A DNA stretch of 64,000 bases from AC-32 sp963717475 (GCA_963717475.1 OY970337.1:62001-126000), one strand, 5' to 3'. Positions 1 to 10,452 are shown, counted from the first letter of the stretch. The notes: generated by a model from the letters alone, not told the origin. Numbers and translations: made by a program.

Positions 1-1
1 G

Positions 2-706
2 TGCGTCGTCCTGACCGGCGCGGGCGTGAGCACGGAGAGCGGCATCCCGGACTTCCGCTCGGCGACCGGGCTCTGGGCCCAGTTCGACCCGCGCGAGTAC
101 GCGACGCTCGACGCCTTCAGGACCGATCCGCGCAAGGTCTGGAGCTTCTACAAGCCGCGGATCGCGGTGCTGACCGAGGCGGAGCCCAACCCGGCGCACC
201 TTGCGCTGGCGGAGCTCGAGCGGCTGGGGCTCGTCCGGGCGATCGTCACGCAGAACATCGACCTGCTGCACGAACGCGCCGGGAGCCAGGAGGTGGTCGA
301 GGTGCACGGCTCGATCCGGACCGCGAGCTGCCCCGGGTGCGGCGAGCGGTACCCGCTCGAGCGCGTCCTCGAGCTGCTGGAAACGGCCGATGCGCCGGTG
401 TGTCCTGCCTGCGGTCGCGTGCTCAAGCCGGACGTCGTCTTCTTCGGGGAGCTCCTGCCCGTCGAGGCGATCGACCGCGCGACGGAGCTCGCGCGCGGCG
501 CGGCGCTCCTGCTCGTCGTCGGCTCGGCGCTCGAGGTCTATCCCGTTGCCGGCCTGCCGCTCGAGACGCTCGCCGCGGGCGGCGCGCTGGCGATCGTGAA
601 CCGTGGGCCGACGCCGTTCGACGGAGAGGCCGCGCTGAGGGTCGACGGCTCTGCCGGCGACGTGCTGCCGCAGGTAGTGGAAGCGCTTAGGCTGCCGCGC
701 GCTTGA
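2..706 (+). CDS. Sir2-family NAD-dependent protein deacylase (5' partial)
   Basis: The frame is already open at the window edge, so the N-terminus is missing by only a short stretch. Visible sirtuin signatures: the NAD-binding GAGVSTESGIPDFR near the start, QNID followed by LLHERAG, the catalytic His in VEVHGS, a four-cysteine zinc site (CPGC and CPAC about 33 residues apart) and GSALEVYPVAGL near the C-terminus. Members remove acyl groups from lysines and produce nicotinamide and O-acyl-ADP-ribose in the cytoplasm. The absence of an obvious Tyr/Arg pair after the HGS region leaves deacetylase versus desuccinylase preference open. The 3' end overlaps the convergent 55-codon gene by about 20 nt. 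Confidence 0.93.
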   Translation, partial: CVVLTGAGVSTESGIPDFRSATGLWAQFDPREYATLDAFRTDPRKVWSFYKPRIAVLTEAEPNPAHLALAELERLGLVRAIVTQNIDLLHERAGSQEVVEVHGSIRTASCPGCGERYPLERVLELLETADAPVCPACGRVLKPDVVFFGELLPVEAIDRATELARGAALLLVVGSALEVYPVAGLPLETLAAGGALAIVNRGPTPFDGEAALRVDGSAGDVLPQVVEALRLPRA

Positions 707-854
707 GCGGGCGCTCTTCGAGCACGTGCCTGCACTCGGTGCAGACGGTGCGCTCGACCTCGTACGGGACGCCGAGCCGCCGCAGCAGCACATGCGTGCG
801 GACGGCGTTGTGGGTGTGAGTGCGCCTGCGTTTGTGGGTAAAGAGGTTCGACAT
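687..854 (-). CDS. small basic CxxC protein, function unknown
   Basis: A 55-residue frame with an ATG start and a GAGG-type ribosome binding site 4-8 nt upstream. The N-terminal third is very basic (KRRRTHTH), followed by a single CTEC pair and a basic C-terminus (RPLKRAAA). The size and basic, one-knuckle composition recall small ribosomal zinc proteins such as L32, but the standard L32 motifs are not present, so I do not assign it. A TACGCT box lies 13 nt upstream of the start. It overlaps the end of the sirtuin gene on the other strand. It could also be a nucleic-acid-binding orphan of this lineage. Confidence 0.55.
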   Translation of the reverse strand: MSNLFTHKRRRTHTHNAVRTHVLLRRLGVPYEVERTVCTECRHVLEERPLKRAAA

Positions 855-952
855 CGTCCTCGGACTCAGCGTAGCTATGCCTTCGGAAGCTACGACGCTC
901 AAAAGGGTGACGAAGTTGTGACGACTTGGTTTCGCCGTTTCGATGCCGGCGC

Positions 953-958
953 TACTCT
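953..958 (+). promoter_or_regulatory. -10-like TACTCT box, leaderless-type
   Basis: TACTCT ends 7 nt before GTG 966, so transcription would begin at or next to the start codon. It supports that start for the L,D-transpeptidase. No good -35 is seen. Confidence 0.4.
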
Positions 959-965
959 CGAGTGG

Positions 966-1727
966 GTGAGTCATTCGAGATCCGTCCTTCTCGTTTCGCT
1001 CCCGCTCGCGTGCTTCCTCGCGGCGTGCGGCACGACCGCGGGACGAGGATCGACGTCGCCGCCGCCCGCAGCGGCCAAGCCCAATTGCCGCGCGGGCCTC
1101 TCGCCTGTCGGCTCGCGCCGGGTCGCCGTCGCCGCCGTCGTCCCGCGCCACGCCCGCGTCTACCGCCGTCCCGGACGGAGGCCGTTCGCGAGCTTCGGCG
1201 CGCTCAACCAGAACCAGTTCCCGACGGTCTTCCGGGTGCTCGCTGCGCTGCGGCGGCCCAACTGCCACACGTCCTGGTACCGCGTGCAGGTGCCGATGCG
1301 GCCGAACGGGGTTACCGGGTTCGTGCCTGCGCGGGACGTTCAGGTCGGCACCGTGAAGACGAGGGTGGTCGTGAGCGTCTCGCGGCGGCGCTTGACCCTT
1401 TACCGCTATGGCAATCCCGTCCTGCACGCGACCGTCGCGGTCGGGTCGCGGGCGACGCCGACGCCGACCGGTAGCTACTACGTCAACCAGCGCCTGATCC
1501 CGTCCGACACGCACGGGCCGTTCGGGCCGGCCGCCATCGGGATCTCCGCCTTCTCGAACGTCCTCACCGGCTGGGCGCAAGGCGGGCCGATCGCGATCCA
1601 CGGGACGAACGAGCCGTGGTCGATCGGGCACGCGGTCTCGAACGGCTGCATACGCGTGCACAACAACGTGCTCCGCCGGCTGTTCAGATCGACGCCGGCG
1701 GGAACGCCGGTCGTGATCCTCAGGTGA
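966..1727 (+). CDS. secreted L,D-transpeptidase (YkuD domain)
   Basis: 253 residues from GTG 966. The N-terminus is a lipoprotein-like signal (LLVSLPLACFLAACG, lipobox Cys), then a Ser/Pro-rich linker, a ~60-residue SH3-like stretch and a C-terminal YkuD domain with the hallmark IHGTN and SNGCIRVH, whose Cys is the nucleophile. Such enzymes make 3-3 peptidoglycan cross-links or attach proteins to the wall, outside the membrane. The start is chosen from the signal peptide and the TACTCT box 7 nt upstream; the frame stays open further upstream but without signal character. The stop TGA overlaps the GTG of the next gene, so the two are probably translationally coupled. Confidence 0.85.
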   Translation: MSHSRSVLLVSLPLACFLAACGTTAGRGSTSPPPAAAKPNCRAGLSPVGSRRVAVAAVVPRHARVYRRPGRRPFASFGALNQNQFPTVFRVLAALRRPNCHTSWYRVQVPMRPNGVTGFVPARDVQVGTVKTRVVVSVSRRRLTLYRYGNPVLHATVAVGSRATPTPTGSYYVNQRLIPSDTHGPFGPAAIGISAFSNVLTGWAQGGPIAIHGTNEPWSIGHAVSNGCIRVHNNVLRRLFRSTPAGTPVVILR

Positions 1728-3237
1728 CGAGGGGCCGCGCCGTCGTGCTCGGCGCGGTGCTCGCTGCTGCGCTGGCGGCGGCCCTCGCCGCGCTCGCGAG
1801 CGGCCGGGCGCCCGACGTTCCGCCTGACCCGCAGGAGGCCGTCCTCGACGGGTGCGGCCGCGACTACCTCGCGCAGACGCAGCGCCAGATCCCGACCTGG
1901 GTCTACGTCGGCGACCGTAACTACTCGGCGAAAGTGCCCCCTCCGGCGCCGCAGCTCTTGAGCGGCGTCGTGAGCTCGCGCTACTTCCCGGACCTCGCCT
2001 CGCACCCGACCGAGGAGGACCTGCCGCCGATCCACCGCTCGTACGACGTCAACTTCGACGTCAAGCCCGATCGCGCGTATACGGACCTGATGGGCGGGAG
2101 CGCCGCGCAGCACACCGGCAACTTCGCGGGCACGTCGCCTTCCACCGCGCGCATCCACGTCGAGCGCGAGCAAGGGGCGTTCCCGAGCTTCGCGTGGCCG
2201 GATCCGGGCGACCGCGTGACTCTCTCTGGCTCGTGGGTCTGGGACTGCGGGCACTGGACGCCGGCCGGCGAGCGCACCGAGATCCACTCCTTCCGCGCCC
2301 TCTGGCTCGACCGCCGGCAAGCCGCGCGAAGCCCGGTGGGGGGAAGCGAGGGCGACCTGCTGGTCTCGAACGACAAGACATTCGCCGGCGTCGAGGCCGA
2401 CTGCGCCCACCGCGCGAAGGGAGTCGTGCCGGTCTTCCAGAGCTGCCTGCTCACCGAGCCCGAGCGGCTCGACATCGGGGCTGAATACCACTTCGAGCTG
2501 CGGCTGCCGTCTCGACCGACGAAGCACGCGCGGCTGCGGGTGCGCGTGCTCGACGCCGGCAGCTCCGGGGCCCGCAGCGCGAGGTCACGACGAGATTCGT
2601 CAACGGCGCCCTGTTGGTGCGAGTCAAGGTTCCGTCGGGAACCGCGCCGCTGCTCGTCGCGAAGCGGATCGAGGCCGGATGGACGCGCGCGCCGAGGCCC
2701 GAGCACCTGCGCGTCCGCTTCACGCGGCTGCTGGTCCGTCGGGCGATGGACCCCGGCTGCCCGAACGCCCAGACGACCTGCGGGTCGAAGGAGACGACGC
2801 ACGGCGAGCAGCTGTCCTCGCCGCCGGGCGAGTGGAACGTCTACGTCGACGCGGCCGGCGTCTGGCGGATGTGGGGCTCGGGCCTCCTCCGCGTGCGCGA
2901 CGGCCAGGTCGTCCGGCACGGGCCGACCCTCGACGTCTACCTGCCGCGCGGCCGGCCCTGGCGGCTGTTCGTCTTCACACGCGAGTGCGACTGGGGCTCG
3001 CTCGGGAACGCGGACGGCGCGGCCCACGCGATGACGCCGTGCCCGAGGTCGGGCGAGGTCGGCACCTTCGACGGCGACGACCGCCCCGGCTACGTCGTCA
3101 AGCGCTTCCGCTCACCGCAGGCCTCGCTCGGCTTCCACCGCTCGCGACCTTCCCGCCGGGCGATCGCGACCTGCCCGCCCGTGAACAAGCTCGGCTGCTA
3201 CGAGTTGGACTACAAAATCACGCGCGTGGGCAGGTAG
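1724..3237 (+). CDS. secreted protein of unknown function, one frameshift
   Basis: Starts with GTG 1724 inside the transpeptidase stop (GTGA overlap). An N-terminal hydrophobic segment (VVLGAVLAAALAAALAALA) is followed by about 470 predicted extracellular residues with scattered cysteines and many Trp/Tyr/Asp residues. The N-terminal part reads in one frame to about 2565 and the rest, starting EVTTRFVNGALLVRVK, in the -1 frame, so one base appears to be missing near the GGGGCCC run at 2567-2573. The two halves join into one plausible protein. No family recognised. Coupling to a wall cross-linking enzyme suggests a cell-envelope role, which is inference only. Confidence 0.6.
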
Positions 3238-3240
3238 GGT
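3235..3240 (+). promoter_or_regulatory. -10-like TAGGGT box, leaderless-type
   Basis: TAGGGT overlaps the preceding TAG stop and ends 6 nt before ATG 3247. Confidence 0.35.
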
Positions 3241-3246
3241 CCCGGC

Positions 3247-3570
3247 ATGGCTGAGCGCAAACAGGATCTGCTGGGGATGCTCGCCGATCGCGGCGAAGAC
3301 GTCGTCGGCCGGATCAGCGAGCTTCCGAAGGCGCAACGGCTGCTCGAGACGGCGAACACGCTGCGCGACCGGGCGGATGAGCTTCAGCGCAAGCTGCGCG
3401 GGCTCGACGCGCTCGAGCAACGCGTCGCCGTGCTCGAGAAGAAGGTCGCCCAGCTTTCGGGCGGCTCGGCGTCCGGCACCACGAAGCGGACGACGGCGAA
3501 GCGGACGGCGAAGCGCACGACCACCGCGAAGAAGACGCCGCCGAAAAGCCCGCCGCCGAAAAGCCCCTAG
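3247..3570 (+). CDS. coiled-coil protein with histone-H1-like basic tail
   Basis: 107 residues. Residues ~15-72 form a heptad-like helical segment (LLETANTLRDRADELQRKL, then LEQRVAVLEKKVAQL). Residues ~78-107 are a Lys/Thr/Ala/Pro tail with repeated AKRT and PPKSP units like those of bacterial H1-like or HupB tails. This combination suggests an oligomer with a nucleic-acid-binding or membrane-proximal disordered tail; no enzyme motif is present. It converges on the lipid kinase gene and shares a CTAG in which both strands have their stop codon. Function unknown. Confidence 0.7.
   Translation: MAERKQDLLGMLADRGEDVVGRISELPKAQRLLETANTLRDRADELQRKLRGLDALEQRVAVLEKKVAQLSGGSASGTTKRTTAKRTAKRTTTAKKTPPKSPPPKSP
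3487..3567 (+). repeat. short direct repeats encoding the AKRT/PPKSP tail
   Basis: Imperfect repeats of GCGAAGCGGACG-like and CCGCCGAAAAGCCC units encode the Lys-rich tail. Such repeats are prone to slippage, so tail length may vary among relatives. Confidence 0.6.
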
Positions 3571-4472
3571 GGCACGCGCAGCCGCAGCGCGCGCGGGACG
3601 ATCTCGAAGCGGACCGGCGTCGTGCCGGGCTGCTCGCCGTCGAGCTCGACCGGCAGCGGCTCGTCGGCGTCGACCTCGACGGTCGCGCCGCGCAGGACCT
3701 CCGCCTTTGGGTGGGGGAGATGACGCCCGCGGTAGGTCTTCGGCAGCGTGAGCAGCAGGTCGCGCTTCGTCAGGTCGCCGATCAGGAGGACGTCGAAGAG
3801 ACCGTCGTCCGGCTCGGCCTCGGGGCAGATCATCATCCCCCCGCCGAAGAAGCGGCCGTTCGCGACCACGACGTCGTGCATGCGGGCGCTGCGGCTCTCC
3901 TCGCCGACGCGCACGCGCACCTCGTCGTTCTGCCAGCGCGCGAAGACCGTCAGCGTCGCCCAGGCGTAGGAGACCTTCCCGCCGAGCGCCTTCGAGGTCT
4001 CGTTCGTGCGCTTGGCGATCGCGCCGCTCATCCCCGCGCTCGCGATGTTCGCGAAGAGCGACTCACCTTCGCCGCCGGCCCAGGAGCGGTAGCGCGCCCG
4101 CCCGAGGTCGATCTCGCGCGCGTGGCCGTCGCGGGCGACGGCGACAGCGTCCTCGAGCCGGCGCGGGATCCCGTAGGTGCGCACGAAGTCCCAGCCGGTG
4201 CCGCGCGGGATCACCGCGAGCTCGACCCCCTCGCGGCCCGCGAGCCCCTGCGTGATCTCGTTGACGGTCCCGTCCCCGCCCACGGCGACGACGAGCCGCG
4301 CGCCCTCGCCGACCGCCTTCCGGGCGAGCTCGCCGAGCTGGCCCGGCCGCTCCGAGAGCAGCGCGTCGCCGCGCAAGCCGAGCTCCGCAGCCCGGTGCGC
4401 GAGCTCGGGCCAGCGCCGTCCCGTGGAGCCGTTCTCCGAGGCGGGGTTGACGAGGAAGACGGTTTCGCTAAT
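3567..4472 (-). CDS. diacylglycerol/lipid kinase family protein (YegS/DagK type)
   Basis: The product matches the DAGK catalytic family: NPASENGSTGRRW at the N-terminus, VVAVGGDGTVNEI for nucleotide binding, PRGTGWDFVRT, and a C-terminal beta-rich half with DGLFDVLLIGDLTK and ELDGEQPG. It would phosphorylate a lipid such as diacylglycerol at the inner membrane face. The conserved N-terminus lies upstream of any ATG/GTG/TTG in frame; the only candidate between the upstream stop and this motif is ATT at 4470-4472, overlapping the stop of the phosphorylase gene. Either a rare ATT start or a base error is needed. The first conventional internal start would delete the NP-motif strand. Confidence 0.8.
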   Translation of the reverse strand: MSETVFLVNPASENGSTGRRWPELAHRAAELGLRGDALLSERPGQLGELARKAVGEGARLVVAVGGDGTVNEITQGLAGREGVELAVIPRGTGWDFVRTYGIPRRLEDAVAVARDGHAREIDLGRARYRSWAGGEGESLFANIASAGMSGAIAKRTNETSKALGGKVSYAWATLTVFARWQNDEVRVRVGEESRSARMHDVVVANGRFFGGGMMICPEAEPDDGLFDVLLIGDLTKRDLLLTLPKTYRGRHLPHPKAEVLRGATVEVDADEPLPVELDGEQPGTTPVRFEIVPRALRLRVP

Positions 4473-5181
4473 GAGCCTGGGTGACCGTCGCCAGCGCGAC
4501 GCGGGTCATCCGGTCGACCGCCGCGCGCAGGTCGTCGTCGGAGATCCGCGTGAACTGCTCCCCGATGACGATGTCGCTCACGGTCAGCAGGCAGCCGGCC
4601 TTGACGCCGCGCAGCGCGCCGATCGTGAACAGGACCGCCGCCTCCATCTCGACGCCGAGGACGCCGCGCTCGGACCAGCGCTTGTGCCGCGCGGGGTCCG
4701 GGTCGTAGAAGGTGTCGCTCGAGGCGATCGCCCCGACGCGCAGCGGCTGGCCGAGCTCCTTCGCGGAGTGGACGGCGCCGTGGACGAGCTCCCAGTCGGC
4801 GGTCGGCACGTGCGGCTCGCCGCCCGCGTAGTGGCGCGCGGTGCCGTCGGCCGGGACGGCCGTGACCGCGACGATCAGGTCGCCGAGCTGCAGGTCCTCT
4901 TGCAGGCCGCCGCAGGTCCCGACGCGCAGGAAGCGCTTGACGCCGAGCTGCACGAGCTCCTCCATCACGATCGCCGCGGAGGGGCAGCCCATGCCGGTCG
5001 CCTGTACCGAGACGGGCCGGCCCTCGTACTCGCCGGTGTAGCCGAGCATGCCGCGCTCGGCGTTCCGCTGGACGGGGTTGTCGAGGTACGTCTCGGCGAT
5101 GTACTGGGCGCGCAGCGGGTCGCCCGGGAGGAGACAAGCCTCCGCGTAGTCGCCCGGTTCCGCTCGAACGTGGATCGGCAC
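4468..5181 (-). CDS. deoD: purine-nucleoside phosphorylase, DeoD type
   Basis: 237 residues from GTG 5181, the usual DeoD length. Motifs: CLLPGDPLRAQYIAE, ERGMLGYTGEYEG, ATGMGCPSA, RVGTCGG, SSDTFYDPDP, GVEMEAAVLF (nucleoside/ribose contacts) and the catalytic Asp in TVSDIV. The enzyme cleaves purine (deoxy)nucleosides with phosphate to base and (deoxy)ribose-1-phosphate, feeding salvage with the nearby hpt. The start is supported by family alignment and a TAGGCT box 7 nt upstream. Uridine phosphorylase is the alternative member of the superfamily, but PGDPLRA and the GVEMEAA context favour DeoD. Confidence 0.88.
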   Translation of the reverse strand: MPIHVRAEPGDYAEACLLPGDPLRAQYIAETYLDNPVQRNAERGMLGYTGEYEGRPVSVQATGMGCPSAAIVMEELVQLGVKRFLRVGTCGGLQEDLQLGDLIVAVTAVPADGTARHYAGGEPHVPTADWELVHGAVHSAKELGQPLRVGAIASSDTFYDPDPARHKRWSERGVLGVEMEAAVLFTIGALRGVKAGCLLTVSDIVIGEQFTRISDDDLRAAVDRMTRVALATVTQAH

Positions 5182-5188
5182 GAGCGAG

Positions 5189-5194
5189 AGCCTA
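5189..5194 (-). promoter_or_regulatory. -10-like TAGGCT box, leaderless-type
   Basis: On the minus strand TAGGCT ends 7 nt before GTG 5181. A plus-strand TAAAGT (5193-5198) overlaps it and may serve the divergent GNAT gene, so the 28-nt gap would carry back-to-back promoters. Confidence 0.4.
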
Positions 5195-5209
5195 AAGTTT
5201 TGACCGCCG

Positions 5210-5989
5210 ATGTCCACGTTGAAGGAGCCGGAGCTCGACCAGATCCTCGCGTTCTGCGCGGAGGACCCGGTGGAGCGCGTGTTCCTCGAGGACGTCGCGC
5301 GCCGCGGGCTCGGGCGCTTCACAGCGGTCGAGTCGGGCGGGCGGCTGGAGGCGCTCTGCCACGTCGGCTCGAACGTCGTGCCCTCCGGCCGAGGCTGCGA
5401 CGCCTTCGCGGAGGTCGCCGCCGCGGGCCACGCACGGATGGTGATCGGTGACGAGCGCGCCGTGACCGAGCTCTGGGACGCAGTGCGAGAGCGGCTGTCG
5501 GAGCCGCGCGAGGACCGTCCGGGCCAGCCGGTCTACGTGCTCGAAGCGGCTCCCGAGCCGGGCGAGACCGGTCTGCGGGCCGCGACACACGACGACCTCG
5601 AGCTGCTCGTCCCGGCCTGCGCGGCCGCCCATTTCGAGGAGATCGGGATCGATCCGCTCGAGCGCGACCCCGAGAGCTTCCGCTGGCGCACGCGAATGCA
5701 GATCGAGGACGGCCGCTCGTGGATCTGGCGCGAGGACGGGACGATCCTCTTCAAGGCGGAGGCCTCGGCCTGGACGCCGCGCGCGGTGCAGCTGCAGCAG
5801 GTCTGGGTCGACCCGACCGTCCGCGGCCGGCACTACGCGCAGCGCGGCATGCGCGATCTCTGCCGGCTGCTGCTCGAGCGCGTGCCGATCGTCTGCCTGT
5901 TCGTGCGCGCCGAGAACGCGCCCGCGATCCGGGTCTACGAGGCGATCGGCATGCGGCAGGTCGGGACCTACCGCTCGCTGATCCTCTGA
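5210..5989 (+). CDS. GNAT N-acetyltransferase with DUF4081-like N-terminal domain
   Basis: 259 residues. The first ~110 form a degenerate domain (FLEDVARRGLGRFTAVESGG, then HARMVIGDE); the C-terminal half is a GNAT fold with VQLQQVWVDPTVRGRHYAQRGM for acetyl-CoA binding and FVRAENAPAIRVYEAIGM at the end. This two-domain arrangement is common in actinobacterial GNAT proteins of unknown substrate. Its TGA overlaps the ATG of tilS, so the two are probably co-transcribed. Confidence 0.8.
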   Translation: MSTLKEPELDQILAFCAEDPVERVFLEDVARRGLGRFTAVESGGRLEALCHVGSNVVPSGRGCDAFAEVAAAGHARMVIGDERAVTELWDAVRERLSEPREDRPGQPVYVLEAAPEPGETGLRAATHDDLELLVPACAAAHFEEIGIDPLERDPESFRWRTRMQIEDGRSWIWREDGTILFKAEASAWTPRAVQLQQVWVDPTVRGRHYAQRGMRDLCRLLLERVPIVCLFVRAENAPAIRVYEAIGMRQVGTYRSLIL

Positions 5990-6975
5990 TGCCCGAGCCC
6001 ATCGACACGGAGGCGCTGCGAGCGCGGGTCGAGGAGCACATCCGCCGGCACGAGCTGATTCCGCCCGGCGGCGACGTGACGGCGCTCGTCTCCGGCGGCG
6101 CCGACTCGACCTGCCTCTGGCACGCGCTGCGCGAGCTCGGGTACCGCGTCTCCGCCCTGCACGTCGACCACGGTCTCCGCGGGGCCGAGTCCGAGGAGGA
6201 CGCTCGCTACTGCCGCGAAGTGCTCGGCGCCGAGGTCGTCGAGGCACCGCCGCCCGCGCGGCCGACCGAAGACGCCCTGCGCGAGGTGCGCTACTCCTTC
6301 GCCAGCGACCGCTTGCGCGCGACCGGCCACACCGCCTCGGACCAGGTCGAGACCGCCCTCTACCGGCTCGTCTCGAGCGGCGTCCCGGGCGGGATCAAGC
6401 CGAGGCGCGAGGACGGCGTCGTCCGCCCGCTCCTGACGCTCTGGCGCGAGGAGACCGAGGCCTACTGCGCAGCCGAGGGGCTGACCCCGCGCCGCGACAG
6501 CTCGAACCCGGAGACGAAGCGCGGCCTCATCCGTGACGAGATCGTCCCGCTGCTCAGGCGGCTCCACCCTGCCGCGGAGCAGAACCTGCTGCGCCTCGCC
6601 GAGGGCAAGCCGTCGAAGCTCGACGAGCTGCTCGCCGCGCGCGAAGGCTCGAAGCGCATCGACCTCGGCGGCGGGCTCACCGCCGTGCGCGAGTACGACC
6701 GCGTCTGGCTCGAGCAGACCCCGCTCGCGCTCCAGGGCGAGGTGCGCTGGGGCGCGTGGCGGATTGAATCCGAGCTGCCAGGCCTTAAGGTACGAAGCTG
6801 GCGGCCGGGCGACAGGCTCGCGGGCCGCCGTAAAAAGGTTCAAGACGTGTTCGTCGACGCCAAGATCCCTCGATCCGAGCGCGAGGCGTGGCCTCTCGTC
6901 GTGCGCGGGAACGAGGTCGTCGCGGTGCCGGGGATCGTCGAGGCGGCGGGCATCACCGCAGTGCGTGACGAGTGA
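5989..6975 (+). CDS. tilS: tRNA(Ile)-lysidine synthetase
   Basis: 328 residues starting at an ATG that overlaps the upstream TGA. The PP-loop ATP-binding motif SGGADSTCLW lies at ~30-40, followed by HVDHGLRG and the tRNA-contact region DSSNPETKRGLIRDEIVPLL. The C-terminal TilS domain is present (SWRPGDRL, then KVQDVFVDAKIP). The enzyme converts C34 of the tRNA-Ile CAU anticodon to lysidine and is normally essential. It is at the short end of the family. Its stop overlaps the hpt GTG by 4 nt, as in the conserved actinobacterial tilS-hpt-ftsH order. Confidence 0.95.
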   Translation: MPEPIDTEALRARVEEHIRRHELIPPGGDVTALVSGGADSTCLWHALRELGYRVSALHVDHGLRGAESEEDARYCREVLGAEVVEAPPPARPTEDALREVRYSFASDRLRATGHTASDQVETALYRLVSSGVPGGIKPRREDGVVRPLLTLWREETEAYCAAEGLTPRRDSSNPETKRGLIRDEIVPLLRRLHPAAEQNLLRLAEGKPSKLDELLAAREGSKRIDLGGGLTAVREYDRVWLEQTPLALQGEVRWGAWRIESELPGLKVRSWRPGDRLAGRRKKVQDVFVDAKIPRSEREAWPLVVRGNEVVAVPGIVEAAGITAVRDE

Positions 6976-7532
6976 GCCAGACGGAACTCGAACGCGCGGT
7001 CGGCGAGATCCTCATTGACGAGGAGGCCCTGACCACGCGCGTCGGCGAGCTCGGCGCCGAGGTCTCCGCCGACTACGAGGGCCGCGACCTGCTCCTGATC
7101 GGCGTCCTCAAGGGAGCGGTCTTCTTCATGGCCGACCTGATGCGCCACCTGACCGTCCAGTGCGAGGTCGACTTCATGGCGATCTCGAGCTACGGCGACG
7201 CGACCGACTCGTCCGGGATCGTGCGGATCCTCAAGGACCTCGACATCAACATCGCAGGCCGGCACGTGCTCGTGGTCGAGGACATCATCGATTCCGGCCT
7301 GACCCTCTCGTACCTGATGCGCAACCTCGAGTCGCGCGAGCCCGCCTCGCTCGAGGTCTGCGCGCTGATGACGAAGCCCGCGCGGCGCCAGATCGACGTT
7401 CCTGTGCGCTATATCGGCTTCGAGATCCCGGACCGCTTCGTCGTCGGCTACGGCCTCGATCTAGCCGAGCGCTACAGGAACCTGCCCTACGTCGCCGTTC
7501 TCAGCGACGAGCTGGCATCCGGGCAGCGTTAG
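6972..7532 (+). CDS. hpt: hypoxanthine(-guanine) phosphoribosyltransferase
   Basis: 186 residues. The PRPP-binding loop VLVVEDIIDSGLTL is intact, as are VLKGAVFFMADL and the C-terminal YIGFEIPDRFVVGYGLD. It salvages hypoxanthine/guanine to IMP/GMP in the cytoplasm and complements the DeoD-type phosphorylase upstream. GTG start in a GTGA overlap with tilS. Confidence 0.95.
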   Translation: MSQTELERAVGEILIDEEALTTRVGELGAEVSADYEGRDLLLIGVLKGAVFFMADLMRHLTVQCEVDFMAISSYGDATDSSGIVRILKDLDINIAGRHVLVVEDIIDSGLTLSYLMRNLESREPASLEVCALMTKPARRQIDVPVRYIGFEIPDRFVVGYGLDLAERYRNLPYVAVLSDELASGQR

Positions 7533-7571
7533 ATTCCGTAACCCGGGAAAGGTGAGTCTCATGCTCGCTGG

Positions 7572-7577
7572 TACCCT
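7572..7577 (+). promoter_or_regulatory. -10-like TACCCT box upstream of ftsH
   Basis: TACCCT lies in the 62-nt hpt-ftsH gap, 17 nt before GTG 7595, with an AGAGGG ribosome binding site between. This suggests a short-leader promoter specific to ftsH. No clear -35. Confidence 0.35.
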
Positions 7578-7594
7578 TTGCCGATAGAGGGCCC

Positions 7595-9540
<1,946 letters not shown>

Positions 9541-9544
<4 letters not shown>

Positions 9545-10423
9545 CGCCCGAACGGCGCGACATCTGGGCAGAGTGGCTCGCGGAACGCCGCCACGGCGGT
9601 GATCCGGAAGTTCGCCGGCGGATGCTCGACAACCTCGCCGGCGTCCGCGACCGGGTTCTCGACGGCGCCGGGTTGCAAGAGCGGCGAGACGCTGCTCGAC
9701 GTCGGCTGCGGCGAAGGGCTGATCGGCTTCGGTGCCCTCGAGCGCGGAGCCGGGCACGTCGTCTTCTCGGACATCTCCGACGACCTGCTCGACTTCTGTC
9801 GCGAAGCTGCCGAGGCGCTGGGGCTCGCGGAGCGCTGCACGTTCGTTCCTGCGGCCGCCGACGAGCTCGGGGCGATCGAGGACGCGAGCGTGGATGTCGT
9901 CGCCACTCGTTCGGTCCTGATCTACGTCGCCGAGAAGGAGCGCGCGTTCGGCGAGTTCTTTCGGGTCCTGCGGCCGGGAGGGCGGGCGGCGATCTGGGAG
10001 CCGATCAACCGCTTCGGCAGCGAGGAGCGCACGTCCGGCTTCTGGGGCTACGGCGCAGACGGACTGAGCGAGCTCGCGGACCGGATCGAGGGCGTCTTTC
10101 GCGAGATCCAGCCGCTCGACGACCCGATGCTCGACTTCGACGAGCGCGACCTGATCCGCTTCGCCGAGAGCGCCGGCTTCTTCCCGGTGAACCTCGAGCT
10201 GCGCGCCGAGATTCGCTCGTTGGACCCGCGGCCGTGGGACGCGTTCCTCCACGGCTCGGGGAACCCGAAGATCCCGACGTTCGCAGAGGCGATGGACCAG
10301 GCGCTCACGCCGGAGGAGCGGGAGCGCGTGACCGAGCATCTGCGGCCGCTCGTCGAAGAGGGACGAGGCGTCTGGCGCATGGCCCACGCCCTTCTGGCCG
10401 CGACCAAACCGGCCACGTCGTAG
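9541..10423 (+). CDS. SAM-dependent methyltransferase, frameshifted near the N-terminus
   Basis: Class I methyltransferase: LLDVGCGEGLIGFGALE (motif I), VVFSDISDDLLDFC, VVATRSVLIYVAEK and FFRVLRPGGRAAIWEP. The N-terminal helix region (RRDIWAEWLAERRHGG, then MLDNLAGVRDRVLDGAGLQ) reads in the frame from 9541, while SGETLLDVGCG reads in the +1 frame; one extra A in CAAGAGC near 9677 would explain it. No ATG/GTG/TTG precedes LTPERRD; the first ATG in the early frame is 9622, so the start may also be damaged. Substrate unknown. It sits where many actinobacteria have folE after ftsH. Confidence 0.7.
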
Positions 10424-10452
10424 GGACAGTCCCTCGGACCTGGCCGAAAGGG

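Noticed and set aside
687..854. Ribosomal protein L32 (rpmF)
   Set aside because: Size and basicity fit, but only one CxxC pair is present and the conserved N-terminal L32 motif is missing.
687..1661. 324-codon minus-strand frame opposite the L,D-transpeptidase
   Set aside because: Only its last 55 codons look like a gene; the remainder is Arg/Asp/Gly-rich antisense of the YkuD gene.
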